From an uncultured Prevotellaceae bacterium (GTDB taxonomy: Bacteria > Bacteroidota > Bacteroidia > Bacteroidales > Bacteroidaceae): a stretch of 64,000 nucleotides of DNA. Numbering within the stretch: the stretch's first letter is position 1; every line of letters begins with the position of its first letter. Positions 41,808 to 50,600 of the stretch are shown here, in pieces. The stretch is from contig ONGG01000001.1 of assembly GCA_900317305.1 (NCBI GenBank), positions 267,469 through 331,468 of the forward strand, read 5' to 3'. A program made the translations under genes and the position numbers. The notes beneath the pieces were generated by a model. It did no database searches. It was not told the origin of the DNA and worked only from the letters and a program-made list of their open reading frames with translations.

Positions 41808-42866
41808 TCATTTCGGATGGAAGAAGCGCCTTTCCCATACGCTGTCTTTGGGAATGACTTCGGGATGGACGATGGAGATAAGGTCTCTGATCAGCACATC
41901 GGGCGCCACGGGGATGGTCTCCTCAAACGATAGCATCCCGCTCTTGCCCTCTGGCTGCCAATACGCCTCTATCATTGCACTGCCCTTTGACGAGGTGCCT
42001 GCAGCAGTGGCAGGATGACGGATGATGGCACCGGCATCGCCAATAATCTGCTCCATGAGGGCATCAGTGTTGATAGGCTCCTTCAGGAAACCATTGTCCT
42101 TGTATAGAACGAGGGTAGGGCGGTCGTTCACTTCCAGGATCGAATAACTGGCCTCGTTGTAGTGCTGTTCGGCCTTGCCGAAGAAATCACTGCCCGCAGT
42201 TTCCTTTCCTATGAGCATGGCGATGAGTTTGATCCATTCGGCCTGAGCGAGAGGATGGCGCTCCAAGTTGCAATAGACGGGGATGGTTGTCGACGGGAGA
42301 TCGGAGAGTCGTTTGTCGCCAATGAGTGGGGGAGCCACGAGCACGATGTCGGCACCCAGACGGCGTATGGCATCGATGTCGGGCGAGCGCATTGTTCCGA
42401 TGATTTGGATATCCCCACTTTTCACGAAGTCATTAATCTGTTCGGCGTGCTGCGACTGGGGTGAGGGCACTCCTTTGATGATATGCACGGAGTCGAGACC
42501 GATGAAGAAGGAAATTTGTGTCAAGTCGGTGCATACGGCGCCACGAATGGGTACGTTGAAGCATCGGTATCCGGCGGGCACATTCTCTGTGGAATGGCCT
42601 TTTCGGATGAGAGCCAGCCTGAGGGTGTCGTTCTCCTCTGATATGCTGTCTTGAGGGTTGGCGATGTCGATGAGCGGAGTCCCATCAGACAGGTACCTCA
42701 CCTTGAATCCCTTGGCATAGGCCGGAGTCATGTCGACCACGGAGTCGAAGATCGTGGTAGGCGGAAACTCTCGTATATGATACGTCGTACGATTGTTCTT
42801 GCACGATGCAGAGCATAGCAGCAAGGCAATCAGGCACCAGGGGAGTATGCGCTCGGGATATCTCAT
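41808..42866 (-). CDS. ABC transporter substrate-binding lipoprotein (BtuF/FecB-like), second copy
   Basis: The start is placed at 42866 (MRYPERILPWCLIALLLCSA), giving a lipoprotein signal with lipobox SASC; 352 aa. An alternative ATG is at 42878. The body has the two-lobed helical-backbone pattern of cobalamin/siderophore binding proteins (GADIVLVAPPLIGDKRL, YCNLERHPLAQAEWIKLIAM, HPEVIPKDS), and the C-terminal half binds ligand through conserved aromatics. It lies 19 bp after the permease, completing a binding protein - permease - binding protein set. The ligand is unknown; heme, siderophore or cobalamin are typical. Confidence 0.82.
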   Translation of the reverse strand: MRYPERILPWCLIALLLCSASCKNNRTTYHIREFPPTTIFDSVVDMTPAYAKGFKVRYLSDGTPLIDIANPQDSISEENDTLRLALIRKGHSTENVPAGYRCFNVPIRGAVCTDLTQISFFIGLDSVHIIKGVPSPQSQHAEQINDFVKSGDIQIIGTMRSPDIDAIRRLGADIVLVAPPLIGDKRLSDLPSTTIPVYCNLERHPLAQAEWIKLIAMLIGKETAGSDFFGKAEQHYNEASYSILEVNDRPTLVLYKDNGFLKEPINTDALMEQIIGDAGAIIRHPATAAGTSSKGSAMIEAYWQPEGKSGMLSFEETIPVAPDVLIRDLISIVHPEVIPKDSVWERRFFHPK

Positions 42867-42885
42867 GACAGAGGACATTGGCAGG

Positions 42886-43899
42886 TTAGAAATGACGGTT
42901 GTGCACAATCACATAAATGATGATGGGGGCACCGAGGAGTGGGGTGACGGCATTGAGCGGGATGACCCCATTCTCGCCCGGAAGATAGCATACGAGATTG
43001 CAGAGCAGGGCCACGGCAGCACCGGTGAGGATGGTGGCGGGCAAAAGTTGGCGGTGGTTCTCGGTGGTGAGCAGCATGCGGGCGATATGGGGAACGGCAA
43101 GGCCGATGAACGACACCGGTCCGCAGAACGCGGTGGTCACGGCAGTGAGCAGTCCGGTCACGATGAGCAGCCAGTTGCGCACCCTGATGGTGTTGATGCC
43201 CAGGTTCTCGGCATACTGCTCGCCCAACAGCAGGGCGTTGAGGGGTTTGATGAGCAGGAGCGAAGCCCCGAGGGCCAGAAGGATGGAAATGGAGAAAAAT
43301 GGGATGTTGGCCATGGTCACGCCACCGAAATTACCCATCCCCCATACGGCATACGATTTGACACCTTCTTCGGTGGCGAAGAAATTGAGCAGCGAGATGA
43401 CCGACGACGACACGAAGCCGATCATCACGCCGATTATGAGCAGCATCACACTGTTTCTCACCATCGTCGAGAAGAGGAAAATCAGCATGGTCACGACCAT
43501 TGCCCCGACAAAGGCCCCCACGATGATGGCCATGAAACCCGTGGCCTGGAATATGCCCGAGGTAATCGAGCCGCCCATCAACAGCATCACCATGGCCACT
43601 CCCAGACTGGCACCGCCGCTGATACCGAAAATCGAGGGGCCCGCCAGAGGATTCTTGAAGGCGGTCTGCAGCATCAGTCCGCTCACAGCCAGCGCTCCAC
43701 CGCACAGACTGGCGGTGATGGCCTGGGGCAGACGGGTCTCCATCACGATGTAGCGCCACGACGCTTTCTGGCTTTCGTCGCCCAGAAGTATGGAGAAGAC
43801 ATCGCTGGCCGGTATCTTGATCGAGCCTATCAGCAGGTTGAACACGAAGAGGATGACGATGGCCAGGATCATCAGTATGCAGTATCTCACGCCTTTCAT
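42886..43899 (-). CDS. FecCD-family ABC transporter permease
   Basis: 337 aa with about nine membrane segments. Family blocks are visible: ETRLPQAITASLCGGALAVS, GLMLQTAFKNPLAGPSIFGI, GGASLGVAMVMLL and FCGPVSFIGLAVPHIARM. It is the inner-membrane permease of a cobalamin/siderophore-type importer. One binding protein lies on each side. No FecE/BtuD-type ATPase is encoded in the window; the gene for it is probably elsewhere, as sometimes happens. Confidence 0.92.
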   Translation of the reverse strand: MKGVRYCILMILAIVILFVFNLLIGSIKIPASDVFSILLGDESQKASWRYIVMETRLPQAITASLCGGALAVSGLMLQTAFKNPLAGPSIFGISGGASLGVAMVMLLMGGSITSGIFQATGFMAIIVGAFVGAMVVTMLIFLFSTMVRNSVMLLIIGVMIGFVSSSVISLLNFFATEEGVKSYAVWGMGNFGGVTMANIPFFSISILLALGASLLLIKPLNALLLGEQYAENLGINTIRVRNWLLIVTGLLTAVTTAFCGPVSFIGLAVPHIARMLLTTENHRQLLPATILTGAAVALLCNLVCYLPGENGVIPLNAVTPLLGAPIIIYVIVHNRHF

Positions 43900-43968
43900 C
43901 TTGATATGGGCTGTGTTGAATGGTTCCTATCGTTTATTTCCACAAGGTTGTGCCTATTGGGGGCTGGG

Positions 43969-45129
43969 TCATTCCGTTGCTACCGGGGTATAGTATTTCG
44001 GTTGTCCCAGTCCCAGTTCAGGATGGAGCAGACAGATGTAGTCGCGCAGCAGGAAATCGGGACGGAACGGCACCTCCTCGAAGTATGTCACTTGCTGAGT
44101 GTCCACATACCAGGTGTTGTGTTCCTTGAAGGCTTTCATCTCCTTATATCCGGGATATTCGGAGGCAAGTCTCGAATAAGTCAGGCGGCCAGAACCGAAA
44201 TGGTTGAAAATCCACACATCCGACTGTCCGGCCTTGTCGAGTACGGTCTCGAAAGTCATCGACAAACTGCCGCTGTGCTTGTCATCGGCCCAGGCATACC
44301 TGCCGTTGGCATCGGCTATCAACCGTCCCACCGAACTTTCACCACCTGCCACATACCAGGTAGAGCCAGTAAGTTTCTCGGTGATGATCGAGCGCTGTAC
44401 CGTAGCCTTGCGGGCACTGTCTTTCAAGGCCATGTACGACTGGTGCATCACATTGAAGAGCGAGTCGGCCACCTCTTCCTTGCCGAAGAGCATGCCATAG
44501 AGTCGCATCCACTCAGCACGGCCCAACGCCGACGTCTCCATGTAGTCGGCACACTCCATCAAGGGGATGTGGATGTCTTCCAGTTGGCCGTAGCCACCGG
44601 AGTTCTCGAACGGGGAGAGCATCAGCAGGTCGGGAGCCATATCGATGATTTTCTCCACCACGGGATTCATGCCGTCGCCACAGTCGGTGATGGTTCCCTC
44701 TCTCACACCCTGCTGCACCCAGGGAATCGACATGTATTTCAAGTCGGCCACACCCGCAAGTTGTCGTTCGCCGTGGAGCCATCCCAACAGCTGACAGTGA
44801 GAGGCGGTGAAGATTACAGCACGCTCAATGGGAGTTCTGATAACGGTTCCCTCGGGCAGATGGTCGGGCAGAGGCCGATGTTTGTCTACCAGCACGTAGC
44901 GGTGCAGGGGGATGCCTTCCTTCCAAGGGTTGGCAATCGACACCGTCGTGTAGCCGTCGTATTTCACGATTTGAAGCAACGTGGCATAGCGCATGGCCAG
45001 CGTGTCGCCTTGTTCATTGTGCACCGATGTCCCGCTCTTCCTGCATTGGGCAAGCATCAGCAGTACCCCACATGCCATGACGAGGGGGAAAAGGATGGTC
45101 TTGGTGTATCTCATTTCTTTTCTTGACAT
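43969..45129 (-). CDS. ABC transporter substrate-binding lipoprotein (BtuF/FecB-like), first copy
   Basis: 386 aa. The signal MRYTKTILFPLVMACGVLLM ends in a lipobox (LAQC); a second start at 45114 gives almost the same protein. BtuF-like pattern: HCQLLGWLHGERQLAGVADL, APDLLMLSPFENSGGYGQLE, EWMRLYGMLFGKEEVADSLF, and a C-terminal lobe ending at DYICLLHPELG. Similarity to the second copy (HPE near the end, EW-LYGMLFGKE vs EWIKLIAMLIGKE) suggests duplication. It starts 13 bp after the sugar-transferase stop. Confidence 0.85.
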   Translation of the reverse strand: MSRKEMRYTKTILFPLVMACGVLLMLAQCRKSGTSVHNEQGDTLAMRYATLLQIVKYDGYTTVSIANPWKEGIPLHRYVLVDKHRPLPDHLPEGTVIRTPIERAVIFTASHCQLLGWLHGERQLAGVADLKYMSIPWVQQGVREGTITDCGDGMNPVVEKIIDMAPDLLMLSPFENSGGYGQLEDIHIPLMECADYMETSALGRAEWMRLYGMLFGKEEVADSLFNVMHQSYMALKDSARKATVQRSIITEKLTGSTWYVAGGESSVGRLIADANGRYAWADDKHSGSLSMTFETVLDKAGQSDVWIFNHFGSGRLTYSRLASEYPGYKEMKAFKEHNTWYVDTQQVTYFEEVPFRPDFLLRDYICLLHPELGLGQPKYYTPVATE

Positions 45130-45142
45130 GATGAAGGTCGTC

Positions 45143-45760
45143 TTAATTGTGCCCGTTGAATGGTTCCATCGTCATTCCGCCAGGCGTGCCTTCCTGGTTG
45201 ATTCCTTCACGGGCGAACACTCTCTTCAAGGTGATGAGCACGATTTTCACGTCGACCAGGAACGACAGGTGGTCTACATACCACACGTCGTACTCAAACT
45301 TCTGGGTCCAGGTGATGGCGTTGCGGCCATGGCATTGCGCCCAACCCGAGATGCCTGGTCGCACCTCATGGCGCCTCATCTGCTCCTTGCTGTAGAGAGG
45401 CAGGTATTCGGGCAGAAGTGGACGGGGACCAAGCAGAGACATCTCACCGCGAAGCACATTGATGAGCTGGGGGAGTTCGTCGAGCGACGACGCCCTGACC
45501 ATCTTGCCCACCTTCGTCAGTCGCTCTGTGTCGGGCAGGAGATTACCTTCGGCATCACGCTCGTCGGTCATTGTCTTGAACTTCACCACCTTGAAAATCT
45601 TGCCGTCTTTTCCTGGGCGGTCCTGATAGAAGAAGGCACCCGCGCCTTTATTGGCAAAATGCAACCATACCCACACCACCAGCAATACTGGCGAGAAGAC
45701 AATAAGCACCAGCAGTGCGAATACGATGTCGATAACCCGTTTGAAAAAATGCTTATACAT
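45143..45760 (-). CDS. Undecaprenyl-phosphate sugar phosphotransferase (initiating, short form)
   Basis: 205 aa with one membrane helix near the N-terminus (VIDIVFALLVLIVFSPVLLV) and the catalytic core of bacterial sugar transferases: FKTMTDERDAEGNLLPDTER, SLDELPQLINVLRGEMSLLG, RPLLPEYL. It transfers a sugar-1-phosphate from UDP-sugar to undecaprenyl phosphate, beginning an O-antigen, capsule or exopolysaccharide unit. The conserved DE pair and the MSLLGPRP motif are intact. It stands apart from a capsule locus, ahead of the transporter genes. Confidence 0.93.
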   Translation of the reverse strand: MYKHFFKRVIDIVFALLVLIVFSPVLLVVWVWLHFANKGAGAFFYQDRPGKDGKIFKVVKFKTMTDERDAEGNLLPDTERLTKVGKMVRASSLDELPQLINVLRGEMSLLGPRPLLPEYLPLYSKEQMRRHEVRPGISGWAQCHGRNAITWTQKFEYDVWYVDHLSFLVDVKIVLITLKRVFAREGINQEGTPGGMTMEPFNGHN

Positions 45761-45791
45761 ATTATGTCTATAATTTTGTTTTGAGCTGGCT

Positions 45792-45886
45792 TCCTAGAGA
45801 TTACTAGGATTACTAGATTTACTAGATATTCTAGATTTTCTAGATTTTCTAGGGCTACTAGTTCTTCTAGTTCTCCTAGTTCCTTC
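45792..45886. repeat. Tandem array of CTAG-containing 9-10-bp units
   Basis: Units such as ctagatttt, ctagatatt and ctagttctt run up to the stop codon of the 5'-nucleotidase; period drifts from 10 to 9. CTAG is rare in many genomes, so its density here is notable. Confidence 0.8.
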
Positions 45887-47623
45887 TCATTCTCCAAATA
45901 GCAATTTACGGTCGCGCTCAATAGCCGGAACGGTCCACTCTTCTGGCACGAAGCGCCAATTGTTGTGGGGTTGAGGGTTGAGCACCCCGGCTTTCTCAAT
46001 CTCCTGCATCAGATAATGGCGCTGGTCTCTCTCGCTTTGGTAGATGATTCGGTTAGGAATTTCTTCTTTCGGGATGCCTGCACCACGAATGAGCAACTCG
46101 CCGCCACCATTGCCGCGATAGCTGTTCATGGCCACCTTGTACCATTTATGCTCATCAAAGGGCTCGCCATTGCTCATGCGCAGGATGCGCACCTTCTGCC
46201 CGTTGGGTTTCGTCACATCCACCTCGTAGTCGATGCCTGCGGCACTGTCGAAGTTGAACGCCAGGTTTTTGAACATGAATCGCTGCTTGTCGTCGGTGCT
46301 GCCGTCGTTGAGCAACATGATATGGTCGTCGGCACTGGTCATCGTGTTCACCCACAGGTCGTAACTCATCTCCAGGTGTTTGCGCACCTCCTCGCCGGTC
46401 ATCTTCAGCACGTAGAGTTCGTTCTCATAGCGGTAGAGGTTGAACATGTCGCTCACATACACATCACCTGCCTTGATCGATGTGTTGAACGACAATGGGG
46501 CGTTGAACGAGATGTCGGCTCCCGTCAGGCTCATCTGCAGGTCGTGGATGAAATCGGTGAAGGCGGCGCTGCCAAAATAGCAGTCACGGGTGTAGATGGT
46601 ATTCTCAAACCGTCCGATTTTGCGGTCTACGTAGTTCTTCACGCTGTCGATGGCTGGCTGGAAGTAGTCGACGAATTCCTGGTCGATGGCTTTTTCTCTC
46701 ATACTCACCACTTCGCCCTTCACTTCTTTCGTCACCTTGCCGCGGCGGCCTTTCCTCACGGTAATCGTGGCATCGGCCACGTTGAGCGCGTTGCTCGAGG
46801 GGTCAAGGCACACCACCTGCTGGCCGACGACGTTGGTCACGCTGCCGCTATATTGGATATGGTCGTGGCCATAAAGGATGAGGTCGAAGCCAGGCACCTC
46901 GCGGGCCACTTTGAACGAGGCATCCTCCTCATACTCATCGGTAGTGATGCCCCCCTCTGTGCCCGAGTGAAACAGGCCTATCACCACGTCGGGATGCTCG
47001 TTGGCCTGCACGTAGTCCATCCACTTGCGTGCCGACGACACCATCTCTTCGAACCGGAGTCCCGTCCACAATTTCTCATTGAGCCAATGGGGGATAGCGG
47101 GAGTGAGCAAGCCTATCACGGCTATGCGCACACCATCGCGCTCCAGCATTTTATAGGGTTTCACATAGGGCTTGCCGGTCGAGGTGTCAATGATATTGGC
47201 ACCTAGCATGTCACAGTTCACCTCCTTTATCCATTTGTCGTATACGGCATGTCCGGTCTCCACATCGTGGTTGCCCATGGCCTGGGCATCGTAGCGCAAG
47301 TAGTTGATTACCGATGCGGCCACGTTGGGCATCTTCGGGTTCACGTAGTTGGAGTAGTAGCAGGTGGGCTGCCCTTGCAGGATATCGCCGTTGTCGAGCA
47401 GGATGACGTTGTTGCCATATTCCTTTCGCAATTCCTTGACATAGGTGGAGACTCTAGCCAGCGTGCCGTTCAGTGGCTTGCGGTTGATGAAGTCGTAGGG
47501 GAAAAAGCAACCATGCACGTCGCTGGTTTGCACGACGCGTATCGTCACCGTCTTGTTTTTTGCCATTGTCTGCATGGGTGTGATTAGGAATGAGGCCATA
47601 ACAGCCAGGATGATGTGTTTCAT
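45887..47623 (-). CDS. 5'-nucleotidase / 2',3'-cyclic phosphodiesterase family protein
   Basis: 578 aa from the ATG at 47623 (MKHIILAVMASFLITPMQTM, signal peptide); the ORF track reaches back into tamB but that part overlaps its 3' end. Metallophosphatase motifs: TSDVHGCFFPYDF, LDNGDILQGQPT, MGNHDVETG and LYGHDHIQ, the dinuclear metal ligands. The C-terminal nucleotide-binding domain is present (GNGGGELLIRG at about 520). It dephosphorylates nucleotides in the periplasm or at the surface for salvage. The ATG starts 1 bp after the tamB stop, so the two are in one transcript. Confidence 0.93.
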   Translation of the reverse strand: MKHIILAVMASFLITPMQTMAKNKTVTIRVVQTSDVHGCFFPYDFINRKPLNGTLARVSTYVKELRKEYGNNVILLDNGDILQGQPTCYYSNYVNPKMPNVAASVINYLRYDAQAMGNHDVETGHAVYDKWIKEVNCDMLGANIIDTSTGKPYVKPYKMLERDGVRIAVIGLLTPAIPHWLNEKLWTGLRFEEMVSSARKWMDYVQANEHPDVVIGLFHSGTEGGITTDEYEEDASFKVAREVPGFDLILYGHDHIQYSGSVTNVVGQQVVCLDPSSNALNVADATITVRKGRRGKVTKEVKGEVVSMREKAIDQEFVDYFQPAIDSVKNYVDRKIGRFENTIYTRDCYFGSAAFTDFIHDLQMSLTGADISFNAPLSFNTSIKAGDVYVSDMFNLYRYENELYVLKMTGEEVRKHLEMSYDLWVNTMTSADDHIMLLNDGSTDDKQRFMFKNLAFNFDSAAGIDYEVDVTKPNGQKVRILRMSNGEPFDEHKWYKVAMNSYRGNGGGELLIRGAGIPKEEIPNRIIYQSERDQRHYLMQEIEKAGVLNPQPHNNWRFVPEEWTVPAIERDRKLLFGE

Positions 47624-47624
47624 G

Positions 47625-50600
47625 TTATTTGGTTTTTGGTTTTTTCTCTTTTCTCTTGATGCCAAGCAGTTCGCGCCATCCGTTAAAGTCTTTCTTCATG
47701 ATAAGTCCCAGTCCTTGCGTGTTCAGACTGTTCTTGATGAAGTAGCGGTCATTGGCCTGGTTGTACACCTTCACGGCCAAGTTGCCGTTGGGAAGCAGCA
47801 GGTAGCGGATATCGAAGTCGCCGATGAAACTGGTGGTGGCATTGGGGTTGTCGCGGTAGCCGAACTGTCCGTTGATGAGCAGTCGGTTGTTGAGCAGTCG
47901 CCCGCTGAGCAGTCCTTCATACTCGGCATTGTTGAAACCTTCGTTGCCGGTGGAGATGTTGGCACCGAAGTTCCAATTGCTGGTTTTGATGAAGTTCTTC
48001 AGCACATTGTTGATTTGCTGGCTGATGGTGCCGCTGAGCAGACTCTGCATGGCCAGACTGGTCTGGCTTTGCCCCGTCTCGCTCATGGCATTGGAGTTTT
48101 GGTTGTAGAAGCGGCCGATGGCCAGCAGGTAGATCATCTGCTGGTTGAGTTCCTCCTCGCTGTTGATCAGACTACGCACCATTTGCTCGGCGTCGCTGTT
48201 CACGGTGGGAAGTTCCATGTCGAAGTCCACCTTGGGATGCTCGGGGGTGCCGGTGATGTTCATGATACAGTTCACGCGGATGTTGTTGGTGCTGAAACTC
48301 TGGCCCAGGTTCAGGTCGGAGAGGGGCACGCCGTTCACCACATATATGGCCTTCAGGTTCAGTGCAGCATCATAGGGATTGCCGCCAAAGGCGATGGTTC
48401 CTCCTTGTTCGAAATCGAATTCTTTCTTGATGACGTTCTGGATGGTGAGATGGTAGAGTCCATGGTCCACCAAGTAGTTGCCATAGAGATTGAACGACCC
48501 TTTGTTGAAGTACGATGCGCGAAGCGAGCCGCTGCCGTTCAGGGCCACGTAGTCGCCGCTCTCGGCATCCATCAGCAGTCGGAGGGTGGCGTCGGGGGTG
48601 GCGTTGATACGGAAATTCATGCGCAGGTCAGAGGGTATCTCAGGCATTGCCGCCACGGTGCGCTCCACCTTTGCCTTGGGTTGTGAACCTGGTCCACTGG
48701 CCGAGGGTAGGTCGCTGAAGTCGAGGGCCTCGGGCGTCACGTCGTTCCATGTGATGAAGTCCTGACTGCTCAGGGCTTCCGGACTGGCTGCATTGTAGTA
48801 GAAAATGGTGTTGGGGTTGGTGGTGGCGTCTACGTCGATCACGGTGCCATCGCCCTCGCTCTTGATGTGGCAGGTGCCCGTGGCATAGACGGTGCCACAG
48901 AAGGTGTCGTCGCCGAATTCCTTGAAATCGTAGGCCAAGAGGTTGTTGGCCCTTATGCCGATGTCGAAGGTGAAGTCGCTCAGTTCGTCATGGTCCACGC
49001 TGCCAGTGACAATGCCGGTATGTCCATCACGGTCGTAGACAATGTCGTTGTTGAAGATGATATGGTTGGGGATGAGCGTCACGGTATCATTGACCATGGT
49101 ATAGTGGGTGTTCAGGCTCTTCACGAAGAGGTCGCCATTGGCCACCACCTTTCCCTCGAGGTTGATTTCATCGAGTGGTCCGAACAGGCGGAGGCTACCG
49201 GCCACACGCACGTCGATGTCGCCCATGAAACTTTCTGTGAAGGTCTCCAGAAAATCCAGCGAGGTGCCACGGGGCAGGATGTTCAGTTCGATTTCTTCAT
49301 CTTCGAGCGAGATGTAGCCCTTCACGTCGGTAGTTTCAGCATGCTTATCGATGGCATGGCCATCGAGTTCGATGCGGTTGTCATTGAAGTTCACGGCGAG
49401 GTTCATCTCACCGATACGGCCATCTGTGAACTTGAAGTCATCAATCATCAAGTTGGCCTTTGCCTGAGGCTTGTCAAATACCGAGGTGACATAGGCGTCG
49501 CCTGATATCTGACCTCCGAAATCCACGCCCGACACATTGATGATGTTGGAGATAAACTCAGCGTCAAGATGGTTCATATCCACATGGATGGTGTCGTTCT
49601 TGCCATCGGTCACCGTTCCTGAGATTTTCACGTGCTGATTGCCGTTCTCTACCGAGAACTGGTCGATGACGATGTTGTTTTTCGACAGCACCAGGTCGGA
49701 GGGCTGCACGTTCCATGGCGTGTCGTTCAGATAAATCTCGCTGGGCTGGAAGCGCACGTGAGCGGCCTCGCGGTGGTTCAGGTCCATGTAGAACTCGCTC
49801 ACCGTACTGATGGTGCCATGTACGACCTGGTTCTCCTCGTCATCGCTGTTGAAGGTGATGTCGCTGTGGAGCAGGTTGTCGGCAGCGGTCGAGGAGAGGT
49901 TGAGTTTGAGATGCTTGTCGTTGTCGAGCATCATGGTCACCTGTGCATTGGTCTTCAGCGCGTTGTCTTGGGTAGTCATCACCACCTGTATGTCGCGGTA
50001 TTCGTCGTCATCATACACGATACTTGGCGCCCAAATGCTCAGGTCGAGCGTTTTATCCCGCTCATTCATCCATCCTTCTATGGCGAGGGGCGAGTTCAGT
50101 CCCACGTCGATGCCTAGCAGGTCGTTGGCCCAGCGACTGTCAGAGATGACCGAGGCGATATGCAGTTCGTCGCCATGGGCCAGTGAGGTGGAGGGGAGTA
50201 TGGGTAGGGTAGGGAGCTTGCTCCTGACGATATTGGCAAGACTCTTGCCGATGGTCTCGTAGTTGAACTTGCCATCGATTTCCAGTTCTCCAAAGTCGCA
50301 TTTCACCTTCATCCGGTTGCTGGCACCGCTGTTGTCAGTGTCGAGATGGAGGTTTTCCATCCTGTAGGTCTTTCCCGGTGTCTGCACCACGAGATTGGTC
50401 AAGTCGGCCTCTCCCTGCAGGTTGCTGAGTGCGTTTCCGCTCATGTCGGTTTGCAGTTCGAAGTCCATCACATAGCCTTTTATGTTGGGCACCAGTCCCA
50501 TGGCCTGGGGATTGAAATGCCGCGCAGTGGCAGTGATATTGGCCGAAGGCTGTGGCCCGGACAGGTCGACATGGCCGTTGAGGGCGAGTTCTCCATTGGG

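Noticed and set aside
45583-45999. 138-aa ORF on the minus strand with Leu-rich repeats (LENLENLEYLVNLV)
   Set aside because: The apparent repeats are the translation of the CTAG tandem array and run across two real genes.
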